A DNA stretch of 64,000 nt from Butyrivibrio sp. GTDB lineage: Bacteria; Bacillota; Clostridia; Lachnospirales; Lachnospiraceae. The notes under the pieces were generated by a model that ran no database searches, was not told the origin of the DNA, and saw only the letters and a program-made list of their open reading frames with translations. The translations under genes and the position numbers were made by a program. Positions 41,517 to 50,539 of this stretch are shown here, piece after piece (position 1 is the first letter of the stretch; the number at the start of each line of letters is the position of its first letter). The stretch is from the NCBI GenBank assembly GCA_017413105.1, contig JAFPVA010000157.1, positions 1-64,000 on the forward strand, written 5' to 3'.

Positions 41517-42788
41517 TCAGTCAAAGCATCTCTTAATTATTTCAATAACAATCTCCTGATCTTCAGCCGTCATCTTGTTATCACTTGGAAGACACAGACC
41601 TCTCTGGAAAATGTCAGCGCTTACATCCATAACTGTACCTTCATCGATGTAGGCATTACTTCTTGCCCTTCCACTTCCGTTTACAGTAATAAACGGATTC
41701 ATTCTATATATTGGCTGCATGTGCATAGGCTTCCAGATAGGTCTGCCCTCTGCGTTGTACTTAACAAGTTCCTCTAAGATCTGGGTAGGGCAGCACTTTC
41801 CCTTTTCAGGGATATATAGAACCTCCTGCTCCCCGCGAACCTGCTTGCACATAGCCTCTTTATTGATGGTCATGCATGAAAGCCAGTAGTTAGGCTCACT
41901 GTTCTCAAAATCTATAGGATTCATCTGGATTGGAAGATCCTTAAAGCCCTCTTTGTAGCGCTGGTAAATAGCCTTCTTCTGAGCAATGTGCTCGTCAAGA
42001 TGAGGAAGCTGACCCCTGATGATACCAGCGATGATATTACTCATGCGGTAGTTATAGCCAAGTTCTTCATGCTGATACCAGGGCGCATTCTCCCTGGCCT
42101 GTGTGGACCACTTTCTAACCTTATGGGCATCCTCCAGGTTATTTGTCAGGAACATTCCGCCTGAAGATCCTGTGATGATCTTGTTTCCGTTAAATGAGAT
42201 TATTGAATAATCTCCGAAAAGACCTGTCTGCTTTCCCTTGTATGTAGCTCCAAAACTCTCTGCAGCATCCTCCACAATAAGGGCGCCGTGCTTATCACAG
42301 ATAGCTCTGATCTCATCTACCTTGCCGGGAGTTCCGTAAAGATGAGCCACAACCACAAGCTTAACCTCAGGATAGATCTCAAAGGCCTTCTCCAATGCCT
42401 TGGGATCCATGTTCCAGGTGTCATACTCCGTATCGATAAATACTGCTTCACCACCCTCGTAAGCAACAGGATTTACTGTGGCATCAAAGGTCATGTCTGT
42501 GCAGAAAACTCTTTTCCCTTCAAGGGCTCCGTGTCCGGCCTTCGGCTGTCCGTAGAGTCTTTCTCCAGCCAGCTTCATTGAAAGGTGAAGGGCTGCAGTT
42601 CCGGAAGAAAGTGCAACCGCATCCTTGCAGCCGATCTTCTCGCTTACAAGTCTCTCAGACTCATTGATATTGGCTCCCACGGTAGAAAGCCAGTTGGTGT
42701 CGAAGGCTTCCTGTATGTATTTAAGCTCCTCTCCGTGCATTGAAGGAGAAGAAAGCCAAACTTTATTCTCAAAGCGCTTAATTTCCAT
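41517..42788 (-). CDS. pglE: PLP-dependent sugar aminotransferase, PglE-like (DegT/DnrJ/EryC1)
   Basis: About 423 residues; the PLP-binding Lys is in SFNGNKIITGSSGG. VALSSGTAALHLSMKLA and VVAHLYGTPGKVDEI follow the family. WLSSPSMHGEELKYIQEAFDTNW is the typical PglE/LegC start. It aminates the 4-keto-6-deoxy sugar made by the PglF-like enzyme just upstream. The start is ambiguous between two adjacent ATG codons (42791 and 42788); AGGA lies six bases before the second. It overlaps pglF by 11 bases. No PglD acetyltransferase is adjacent. Confidence 0.88.
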   Translation of the reverse strand: MEIKRFENKVWLSSPSMHGEELKYIQEAFDTNWLSTVGANINESERLVSEKIGCKDAVALSSGTAALHLSMKLAGERLYGQPKAGHGALEGKRVFCTDMTFDATVNPVAYEGGEAVFIDTEYDTWNMDPKALEKAFEIYPEVKLVVVAHLYGTPGKVDEIRAICDKHGALIVEDAAESFGATYKGKQTGLFGDYSIISFNGNKIITGSSGGMFLTNNLEDAHKVRKWSTQARENAPWYQHEELGYNYRMSNIIAGIIRGQLPHLDEHIAQKKAIYQRYKEGFKDLPIQMNPIDFENSEPNYWLSCMTINKEAMCKQVRGEQEVLYIPEKGKCCPTQILEELVKYNAEGRPIWKPMHMQPIYRMNPFITVNGSGRARSNAYIDEGTVMDVSADIFQRGLCLPSDNKMTAEDQEIVIEIIKRCFD

Positions 42789-44730
42789 CATTAATCCTTT
42801 CTGACGCATTAGCCAAAGCCATTTTTCTCTCCCTGGTCATAACATACCTGTGAACATCGGGATGATAGGTTTCAACTATTTCCATGACAATATCCCTGAT
42901 TTCAGGAGATTCCTCTTTTGCAGCCTTATTTAGTTTCTCAAGCTGGGCAAAAAATCTCATTTCATCCAGTTCAATTGGCTTGCCTATGTGGATCATCTTA
43001 TTGGAGGTATCCTGTAATCCCTCCTCATCCATGAGCATCTCTTCATAGAGTTTTTCACCGGGACGAAGACCGGTAAACTCAATCCTGATGTCCTCTCCTA
43101 CCTTATATCCGGAAAGCTTTATCAGGTTTTCTGCAAGATCCAGGATTTTTACAGGCTCTCCCATGTCAAGGACAAATATCTCTCCGCCCTTGGCATAGGC
43201 TCCTGCCTGAAGGACCAGTGAAACAGCCTCTGTTATGGTCATAAAGTATCTGATGATGTTAGGATCTGTAACAGTTACAGGCCCTCCTGCTTCAATCTGC
43301 TTTTTGAACAGCGGAATAACTGAGCCGTTGGAGCCCAGAACATTTCCAAACCTGACTGCCACAAACTCTGTATCATAGTGCTTGTTGAAGGTCTGGACTA
43401 TCATCTCACATATTCTCTTGCTGGCGCCCATGATGTTTGTGGGATTTACAGCCTTATCAGTGGAGATCATGACAAATTTTTTGGTACCATTGGTAGCAGC
43501 TGCCATAGCTGTTTTCCAAGTACCGAAAACATTGTTCTTTATAGCCTCTCCCGGGCTGTCCTCCATAAGAGGAACATGTTTGTGAGCCGCAGCATGGTAA
43601 ACGATGTCCGGCTTATACTTCTCAAAAATAGTGTTGACCCTTAAAGTATTTCTCACTGATGCAATAAGAACCACAAGGTCCATATCAGGATACTTTCTCT
43701 TTAGCTCCTGCTGAATATCGTAGGCATTGTTCTCATAGATATCCAGAATTATAAGCTGCTTGGGCTTGTGTCCCGCAATCTGTCTGCAGAGCTCGGAACC
43801 GATGGATCCGCCACCTCCGGTTACCATAACAACCTTGCCGCTTACATAGCCTGCGATGGAATCCATATCAACTGCGATAGGATCTCTTCCAAGAAGGTCC
43901 TCTACCTCAACATCGCGAAGACGTGATACATTAACTTCTCCGTTTACCAGCTGATACATTCCCGGAAGGGAACGAAGTTTACAGTTAGTGTTCTTACAGA
44001 TATCGAGGATTTTTTTCATCTCCGCTCTGGAAACGGATGGGATTGCTACAATTATCTCATCGATATCGTAAAGATCTGCACATTCAACAATCCTGTCTCT
44101 TCCGCCGACAACTCTTATTCCCTGAATATACTTGCCCCACTTATTGGAATCATCATCGATGATACACTTTATGGACATTGTGGAGTAGTTACTGATAATG
44201 ATCTCTTTAATAATGGCATTGGCTGCTTCACCTGCTCCGATGATCATTACCGCCTTATTGTTCTTCCTGTTCTCAGCTTTATGCTTCTGGCTTCTTAAAA
44301 ACCTGTAGGAAAACCTGCTTACAAAGATCAGGGTTATCAGAAGAAATGTATAAAGGAAATAATAACTCTGCGGAACCGGCTGGGACTCAGACTTAAAAAA
44401 CTGAAGTCCAACAGCATTTACAATACAGGAAATGACACAGGCCATAACAAGGTTCTGGAACTCACTCTCCCCTGCGTAAGCCCAAAGGCTGTCATAAAGC
44501 TTAAATATATAAAAAACTACAATGGAAAGCAGAATATTTATAGGCAAAAACGTTGTCACCGGATCAAGGAAGAAATCCGGGATATTGTCAATCTTAAACT
44601 CATACCTGATAAGGATAGCCAGAAAGCTTGCCAGGATTATGCTTACCACATCATAGATTATAAGCCCTGTTCTTCTATAAAGTTTTGCGTAGTTAAACGG
44701 CTCTTTCTTCTTTTTTTCGTTCTCATTCAT
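42778..44730 (-). CDS. pglF: UDP-GlcNAc 4,6-dehydratase, PglF/CapD-like
   Basis: A 650-residue membrane-anchored enzyme. Four hydrophobic helices lie in about residues 15-145, then a first Rossmann-like domain (VMIIGAGEAANAI) and the catalytic domain with VTGGGGSIGSELCRQI and a long C-terminal region (FTGLRPGEKLYEEML). It converts UDP-GlcNAc to a 4-keto-6-deoxy sugar, the first step to bacillosamine or QuiNAc-type sugars. It starts with a four-base ATGA overlap with the preceding gene and is followed by the aminotransferase and the priming transferase. Confidence 0.93.
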   Translation of the reverse strand: MNENEKKKKEPFNYAKLYRRTGLIIYDVVSIILASFLAILIRYEFKIDNIPDFFLDPVTTFLPINILLSIVVFYIFKLYDSLWAYAGESEFQNLVMACVISCIVNAVGLQFFKSESQPVPQSYYFLYTFLLITLIFVSRFSYRFLRSQKHKAENRKNNKAVMIIGAGEAANAIIKEIIISNYSTMSIKCIIDDDSNKWGKYIQGIRVVGGRDRIVECADLYDIDEIIVAIPSVSRAEMKKILDICKNTNCKLRSLPGMYQLVNGEVNVSRLRDVEVEDLLGRDPIAVDMDSIAGYVSGKVVMVTGGGGSIGSELCRQIAGHKPKQLIILDIYENNAYDIQQELKRKYPDMDLVVLIASVRNTLRVNTIFEKYKPDIVYHAAAHKHVPLMEDSPGEAIKNNVFGTWKTAMAAATNGTKKFVMISTDKAVNPTNIMGASKRICEMIVQTFNKHYDTEFVAVRFGNVLGSNGSVIPLFKKQIEAGGPVTVTDPNIIRYFMTITEAVSLVLQAGAYAKGGEIFVLDMGEPVKILDLAENLIKLSGYKVGEDIRIEFTGLRPGEKLYEEMLMDEEGLQDTSNKMIHIGKPIELDEMRFFAQLEKLNKAAKEESPEIRDIVMEIVETYHPDVHRYVMTRERKMALANASERINDGN

Positions 44731-47345
44731 GATTTCTTTTCCTTAAAAACTATTCCTGTAAAGGAGAGCATAAGTGCAATGGTAAGAGGATTGCCCAGAT
44801 GGAATACCCATTCCGTCATACCTGCCACTGTGAATCCAATAGCAATTGCAAAGGTGATGAGGGTAAGGGGCTCCTCTTTTTCTTTGGAAAAATAAAGCTT
44901 AAGTCCTGAGATGATTGCCGCTATTATCAATAGTGCAAATATAACACCAGTTATTATTCCGCTGTCATACGCCATCTGAATATAGGTATTGTGCGCATGA
45001 AGTGCAATCTCTCCATTTGGCAAAAGAGCACCCATCTCATCATGCCCTGTAAGGTTTAGTTCCTTAAGATATGATTTAAATATAGTAATACGGCCATTGG
45101 ACATTACATCCAGCCTGCTGCTTTCATCGACATAGCCACTCAAGGTATCAAGGAGCATAAAAAGCTCAGCCCGGGTAAAGCCTGATGCGACCAGGTGTCC
45201 TTCAACAGGCTCCGCAAAAATGCTCTTGCCTGAATAAATATCGCCATAGCCCTCATCTACCGGATATCCGTATATGTCAAGAATAGGATCCCCATTTTCG
45301 TCATAATTATATCTGTCTGTAGGATAACGATAATCTCCCATATCTGCACCAAGAATCTTGGTCGCAAAGAGATTAGCAAAACGCTCTACACACATAAAAT
45401 TGGGGCTATCCCAGGAGGCACCGCCTCTTATAAGCACGTCTGTATCATCAATATCATAAAAAACAGGATCTGCCACTATTGTAGGGATAATCCTCTGCAG
45501 TGTAAAGGCTGCCGGGAAGCAGCATATTACTGCCACCAGCATGGCACACATAACCCTAATAAACTGCCCCCTGTGTCTTATGATCACAACCAGCAGAATT
45601 GCAAGCATACTTACGATAATTGCAGCATAGGCTGTCCTTGAAACCGTAAAGATTGCATAGGACATAACAAAACCAAAGAATATGATCTCCTTCCAGGCAG
45701 ACTTAAAGAGTTCCGCCACAGAAGAATGCTTGGGAAAAGCAATAATCTTCACTACAAGGAGCACTGTTGCAGCCGCTCCCATAAAGGTAAGATACTCAGC
45801 CGTTACAGTAACAGTGTGAAAAATAAAGCCAAATCTTCCACTTACATAACCGGAAAAGTACCTGTGAATAAGTGAATATCCAAGGGAAATCAGGAAATTC
45901 AGCATAAGTCCCCCGGACAAAATCTTGTACCAATCCCTGTATCCTTTAAAGAAAAACATCCTGAGATAAAATGCTACAAAGGTTACAGCCAGTATGATTC
46001 CCCAGGTTCTTGTATTTCTAAAAATGATAAGCAGCGCCAGAAATACTGTAAGAAAAATTCCAAAGCCGCTGAGTTTCAGGCGCATCACTTCTTCTTGGAG
46101 GTGTCCATGCTTACTGTCTCTGATTCTCGAAATAATTGATCTGATGGTGGCAATTGCTATAAGCACCGCAAAGATTACAATTACAATGAGATATCTTAAA
46201 GCTGCATTATGCAGGTCAAATTCTTTTTCTGTATCTGCAAGCCTATTCGCTCTGTAATATATCATCCCACCAATTACACTCACCAAAAGCCAAAGAGCAT
46301 TTACCGGGTGAACGAGCTCCTGAGATGAAAAAGTCAGGATCATAAGTACCAGGAGACAGATCAGAATCCTTCTCTGAGAAATCAGGTGATAAATGTCATA
46401 AAGGTCATTCATGTATCCGCAGGCATACCAAATGCTCATGGCAATTGAAAACATCATGAGAACATAAATTACTCTGTCCTTTATCTCTATATTCTGCCAA
46501 ATAGACATACCAAGCTGATGTTTCACTGACCTATGATTTATTGCATAAAAAACAATTCCCGCAGTTATAATAAGTCCAAACTCATAAAATACTATGTCCG
46601 CAGGTCTTGAATCAAAGATTTTTAATGGAAATACCATTATCATAAGGCAGGCAAAACCCGCTACCGCTAAAGGATTGGCTACAAACCTTACCGTTCTCTC
46701 AACAGTAAGTAGAGTATCCTTCTCCGGGTACTTCTTAAACACAAGTCCTGCAGCCGTCCATCCCACCATACCAATTAAAGCAAAAATGCAGATCAAAAGA
46801 AGCGACAATCCCTTATGAAGAGGAATCCTGTAGTTATATTCAGCCACAATATGTCTTCCGGGAATCTCCTGCCAGTTGTAGTAAAGGCTTCCCACATACT
46901 CAGAAGTCGGAGGAACATCCTCCAGACCCACGATATACTTGGATCTGCATCCGGATAAGTGGAGATAATATTCTTTGCCAACTTCTGCATTCAGTTCAAT
47001 AGGAACTGTCACATAGCCCGGAATCTCACAGCCTTCTGTATCCACAAAAGTCCTGAACAGTTCCCTGGAATTCTCATCATAGACAGAAAGACTAATATAT
47101 CTGCCATTTATAACCTCAGACACGTATATATCAACGCTGCTGAGCCTCTCGTACTGAACAATGAATTTCTGAACAAGACCGTTTTCATAATTTATGAACT
47201 CGGATGTCTCCACCATTTCTCCCCCTGCGGAAAAATGCCGGATTCCGGACCAGATTCTGAATGGCCAGATACTGAGTATCGCTATAAGCACAAAAAGCAG
47301 GACGCAAGCCCTGATCGCTGTTTTTTTACTAATAATTTTTCTCAT
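44727..47345 (-). CDS. Large O-antigen ligase/polymerase-like membrane protein
   Basis: About 872 residues with some 14 or more membrane helices. An N-terminal extracytoplasmic domain of about 150 residues (EFINYENGLVQKFIVQYERLSSVDIYVSEV) precedes the helices. The C-terminal loop carries LHAHNTYIQMAYDSGIITGVIFALL, the hallmark of the Wzy_C/WaaL family, whose His acts in transfer of lipid-linked glycan. It is a polymerase or a ligase attaching glycan to its final carrier. It lies in front of pglF with a four-base overlap. ATG 47345 is used, with a weak ribosome site. Confidence 0.82.
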   Translation of the reverse strand: MRKIISKKTAIRACVLLFVLIAILSIWPFRIWSGIRHFSAGGEMVETSEFINYENGLVQKFIVQYERLSSVDIYVSEVINGRYISLSVYDENSRELFRTFVDTEGCEIPGYVTVPIELNAEVGKEYYLHLSGCRSKYIVGLEDVPPTSEYVGSLYYNWQEIPGRHIVAEYNYRIPLHKGLSLLLICIFALIGMVGWTAAGLVFKKYPEKDTLLTVERTVRFVANPLAVAGFACLMIMVFPLKIFDSRPADIVFYEFGLIITAGIVFYAINHRSVKHQLGMSIWQNIEIKDRVIYVLMMFSIAMSIWYACGYMNDLYDIYHLISQRRILICLLVLMILTFSSQELVHPVNALWLLVSVIGGMIYYRANRLADTEKEFDLHNAALRYLIVIVIFAVLIAIATIRSIISRIRDSKHGHLQEEVMRLKLSGFGIFLTVFLALLIIFRNTRTWGIILAVTFVAFYLRMFFFKGYRDWYKILSGGLMLNFLISLGYSLIHRYFSGYVSGRFGFIFHTVTVTAEYLTFMGAAATVLLVVKIIAFPKHSSVAELFKSAWKEIIFFGFVMSYAIFTVSRTAYAAIIVSMLAILLVVIIRHRGQFIRVMCAMLVAVICCFPAAFTLQRIIPTIVADPVFYDIDDTDVLIRGGASWDSPNFMCVERFANLFATKILGADMGDYRYPTDRYNYDENGDPILDIYGYPVDEGYGDIYSGKSIFAEPVEGHLVASGFTRAELFMLLDTLSGYVDESSRLDVMSNGRITIFKSYLKELNLTGHDEMGALLPNGEIALHAHNTYIQMAYDSGIITGVIFALLIIAAIISGLKLYFSKEKEEPLTLITFAIAIGFTVAGMTEWVFHLGNPLTIALMLSFTGIVFKEKKS

Positions 47346-47394
47346 CAACAAAAATCCCAAATTAAGACAATAATAAAGCCATCATAAAATATTA

Positions 47395-49047
47395 TCACAC
47401 CTGGTATCCTTTATCAAACAATAAGGGCAGGCAGGTCCACAGATACAAAACATATCTGACCAGGTAAGTAGGCCCCAAAAGAACCGTCATCCAGGTAAGA
47501 AGAAGCGGTAAAAACGGCAGCACTCCCTTTATATTTCTGACTGACAATCTGTAAAAGAGCACAAACAGATATATAAGTATCAATAATCCCGGCTCAAAAG
47601 GCAGCCCCGCAACAGGTGCATCCTCAAAAAAGCTCCCTATGGAAAGGTATCTGTACAGATTATCTATGGCGGGTATAAAACTGTGCCTTTCTCCCGGAGG
47701 TTCTACCTCATAGCCAAAATATGAGCTTTCATCATAAGTAAAGGTATAGACAGTTGTTCCTTTGTAAACATTTATTTTTGCTGCAGGATACAGATATCCG
47801 TAGGAAGTCAGCGCCCATGCGTTCACATATAAAAACGGATGTTTTTTTAGCTGTGAGATCCAAAGTTTCCAAAAGCTTCTTGAATCCTGCTCATATAATT
47901 CGTTGTTAAAGCCAACCTTTACAAGATCCGATACTCTAGGAGAATATAGCTTAAGATTTTCCTCCGGAATATAGGAAGTAAGAGTGTCCATTTCCTCTTT
48001 AGTCAAGCTGTCCTTTTCATAGGTATAGACCCTTGCCAGCTGCATAATGGGAACTGTAAGCATTTCCTGATGATGAGTTATCTCTGAACTAAAGGATGCT
48101 GAAAGGACACTTGAAATAATAAGGTAACATACTACCGGCAGTACCAAAATTCCTACAAGCACAGGCTTTTGCTTTTTCCTAAAATATATAAGAGCAAAGG
48201 GCACGAATACCAGATAGGCATAAAATCCATTATGCCTGAAACAAGGCATCAGAGTAGCCACGAGAATAAAGGCCGCGACTTTTCTCTTATCCCCGCAAAA
48301 CGCTTTTGTATCTGAAACAAGCTGTAAAAGCATAACCGTAAGTAAAAGAACCATCGCAGAAAACAGCCCGTCCTTACTTGAGCAAAGTGTAAACATAACA
48401 ATGGTCGGGAAAAGGCCATAGTACAAAGTCCAGACTATTCTTCCCTTTTTCCCAACTCCTCTTTTGGACATGAATCCAAGTACATAAGCAAAAATAGCAG
48501 TTATGACCAGCATCTGAAAAACAGAATATGCAAAGATGCCCAGATTCCAGGAACCTGTAACCTTATGAACAAGCGCGATCACTCCCCCAAGAATAAGCAC
48601 GTGTAAAAGAGGATGATGCGTTGAGAAAGATCTTGTCAGTACTTCATTTAACTCATCCTGGGCATCATAGACAAAAAAGCCCGGATATTCAGCAAGAAGA
48701 ACAGGCAGATTAAGAAGTATAAGTACTCCCCAAGTCCTAAGGAAAGCTTTTTTACCAAATTCTCCTGTTTGGAGTTTCTTTTCATGATCAAGCTTAAAGA
48801 GTCCAAAGAGCTTTGCGCCCCTCTTTGTATCGTTGTAATTATTCCACACATGTTTGACATCCACAGTTATAACGACCATGAGCATCAGCATGACCAGATT
48901 CGCATTGCTGTCTGAAAGGTCTATTCTGTCATATTTCTCAAGCTGGTAGCCCCAAGCCAGAAAAACTCCCGATAAAACGCCAAATAAGCCTGACAAAAGC
49001 CAGGCCAGATAATTATCTTTATTTACATTTGGTTTACTTGTCTTCAT
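47395..49047 (-). CDS. Polytopic membrane protein, DUF6020-like
   Basis: A 550-residue protein with about 12 helices. FVYDAQDELNEVLTRSFSTHHPLLHVL after the third helix resembles the Asp-containing first loop of GT-C glycosyltransferases, and VYTYEKDSLTKEEMDTLTSYIP lies in a large extracytoplasmic loop, both typical of DUF6020. It probably uses a polyprenyl-linked sugar from the GtrB-like enzyme encoded just before it (14-base overlap) to modify the glycan outside the membrane. Confidence 0.8.
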   Translation of the reverse strand: MKTSKPNVNKDNYLAWLLSGLFGVLSGVFLAWGYQLEKYDRIDLSDSNANLVMLMLMVVITVDVKHVWNNYNDTKRGAKLFGLFKLDHEKKLQTGEFGKKAFLRTWGVLILLNLPVLLAEYPGFFVYDAQDELNEVLTRSFSTHHPLLHVLILGGVIALVHKVTGSWNLGIFAYSVFQMLVITAIFAYVLGFMSKRGVGKKGRIVWTLYYGLFPTIVMFTLCSSKDGLFSAMVLLLTVMLLQLVSDTKAFCGDKRKVAAFILVATLMPCFRHNGFYAYLVFVPFALIYFRKKQKPVLVGILVLPVVCYLIISSVLSASFSSEITHHQEMLTVPIMQLARVYTYEKDSLTKEEMDTLTSYIPEENLKLYSPRVSDLVKVGFNNELYEQDSRSFWKLWISQLKKHPFLYVNAWALTSYGYLYPAAKINVYKGTTVYTFTYDESSYFGYEVEPPGERHSFIPAIDNLYRYLSIGSFFEDAPVAGLPFEPGLLILIYLFVLFYRLSVRNIKGVLPFLPLLLTWMTVLLGPTYLVRYVLYLWTCLPLLFDKGYQV

Positions 49048-49981
49048 CCTGAGTTGTCTCTCGAATCACATACTGAGGGTTCTTATTCTGCGAAATATAT
49101 AATCTGCCGACGTATTCGCCCACCATTCCGAGCATCAGCATCAGCATTCCTCCCATAAAGATAACCGCACTCATGAGAGCCGCATATCCCATAGGCGCCA
49201 CAGGGTAAACAAACTTCTTTATGATAGTATAGATTCCATATAAGAATCCTAAAAGGGCAAACACCGTACCCGCGAAGGTTGCAAATCTGAGAGGTTTGAT
49301 GCTGAAAGCAGTAAATCCATTGATCCACAGGGCAAAGAGCTTTCCAAAACTGTATCCGCTCTCTCCTTCAGTTCTCTTTCTGTGATTTACATCCACGTTT
49401 ACCACATTTCTTGTGGTTCTGAGAACCAGTCCAATTACATAGGGATAGGAGCTCTCATACTTTATCATCTCTTCTACCACAAATCTTCTAGCAGCAAAGT
49501 AGCTTGAAACATAAAGATCTTTTGGCTTGCCAAGCATGACTGTAGCCATGGTCTCATTCATAAAGGTTCCAAAATTTCTGAAAATACTGTGCTGCTTATG
49601 CTCATATCTGGCATAGGCAACATCCGCCCCATCCACCAGGGCATTTATTAGCTTGCCAACTTCTGAAGCCGGAGTCTGTCCGTCATCATCAAGACATACC
49701 ACATAATCTCCCTTAGCATGATTCAAACCGGCCATTATGGCTGCATGCTGTCCAAAGTTCTTGGCAAAATTTATTCCCAGAATGCGCTTTGATGCATCTT
49801 TTGCTACCACATCACAGATAGCTCCCCAGGTATTATCAGGCGAACCATCATTTATAAGTATTATCTCATGAGAATACTCCTGCATAGCATCCATGGTGCT
49901 GCCTATCTCATCAACAACTCCTGCCAGGGTCTTTTCAGACCTGTAACAGGGAATCACAAAACTTATTATTTTCTTTTCCAT
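49034..49981 (-). CDS. GtrB/ArnC-like polyprenyl-phosphate glycosyltransferase
   Basis: A 315-residue family 2 enzyme: SFVIPCYRSEKTLAGVVDEI, ILINDGSPDNTW and CLDDDGQTPA form the GT-A site; two membrane helices at the C-terminus (about residues 235-300) are typical of GtrB and ArnC. It makes undecaprenyl-phosphate-hexose used by GT-C enzymes outside. The partner GT-C is likely the overlapping 47395 gene or the membrane proteins at 50540 and 54001; a GtrA flippase is at 53515. Confidence 0.88.
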   Translation of the reverse strand: MEKKIISFVIPCYRSEKTLAGVVDEIGSTMDAMQEYSHEIILINDGSPDNTWGAICDVVAKDASKRILGINFAKNFGQHAAIMAGLNHAKGDYVVCLDDDGQTPASEVGKLINALVDGADVAYARYEHKQHSIFRNFGTFMNETMATVMLGKPKDLYVSSYFAARRFVVEEMIKYESSYPYVIGLVLRTTRNVVNVDVNHRKRTEGESGYSFGKLFALWINGFTAFSIKPLRFATFAGTVFALLGFLYGIYTIIKKFVYPVAPMGYAALMSAVIFMGGMLMLMLGMVGEYVGRLYISQNKNPQYVIRETTQDEDK

Positions 49982-50002
49982 GTTTAGAATTTCCTCTTTG
50001 CT

Positions 50003-50530
50003 TCACAGATTCTTTTCCATGAGTATCATATCACTTTTTTGGCCATCACTACACACAACAGCAGGAAGATCCTTGGTTTTCACAAAGCCGGCATGCTCAT
50101 AACTCTTTATTGCCACCATGTTATACCCAAAAGCTCTTAATATAACCTTTTTTATTCCTATCTCTTTGGCGTATTCCAGCGCAAGAAGGGCTGTTTCATT
50201 GCCATAGCCCTTTCCTATAGCATCATCTTCTCCGATAAATATGCCGTATTCCGCTTCTGTCTTATCATCATCCAGATATTTAAAATACACACTCCCAACT
50301 GCATTGCCATGCATTTCATTTTCACAAATGATCAGCTGTATGACGTGACCAGTGTAAACCTTAGTTTTAAGCCATTCCTCATGTATCTGCCTGGTAAACT
50401 GTACTCTGTATACAAAATTACTCCTGATCCTCTCGTTATTTCTCCATTTGACAATAAGATCAGTGTCTTCATCCGTTATTCGTCTGAGGCTGACATTTTC
50501 TCCAACCTTCACAAATCTGTTATCTTTCAT
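50003..50530 (-). CDS. GNAT-family acetyltransferase
   Basis: A 175-residue RimJ/RimL-type acetyltransferase: VSLRRITDEDTDLIVKWRNN at the start and EDDAIGKGYGNETALLALEYA as the acetyl-CoA loop. It follows the membrane protein at 50540 by nine bases and precedes the GtrB-like gene. It may acetylate the amino group made by WecE or PglE, filling the missing PglD-type step, but that assignment is inference. Confidence 0.82.
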   Translation of the reverse strand: MKDNRFVKVGENVSLRRITDEDTDLIVKWRNNERIRSNFVYRVQFTRQIHEEWLKTKVYTGHVIQLIICENEMHGNAVGSVYFKYLDDDKTEAEYGIFIGEDDAIGKGYGNETALLALEYAKEIGIKKVILRAFGYNMVAIKSYEHAGFVKTKDLPAVVCSDGQKSDMILMEKNL

Positions 50531-50539
50531 ATAAACCTC

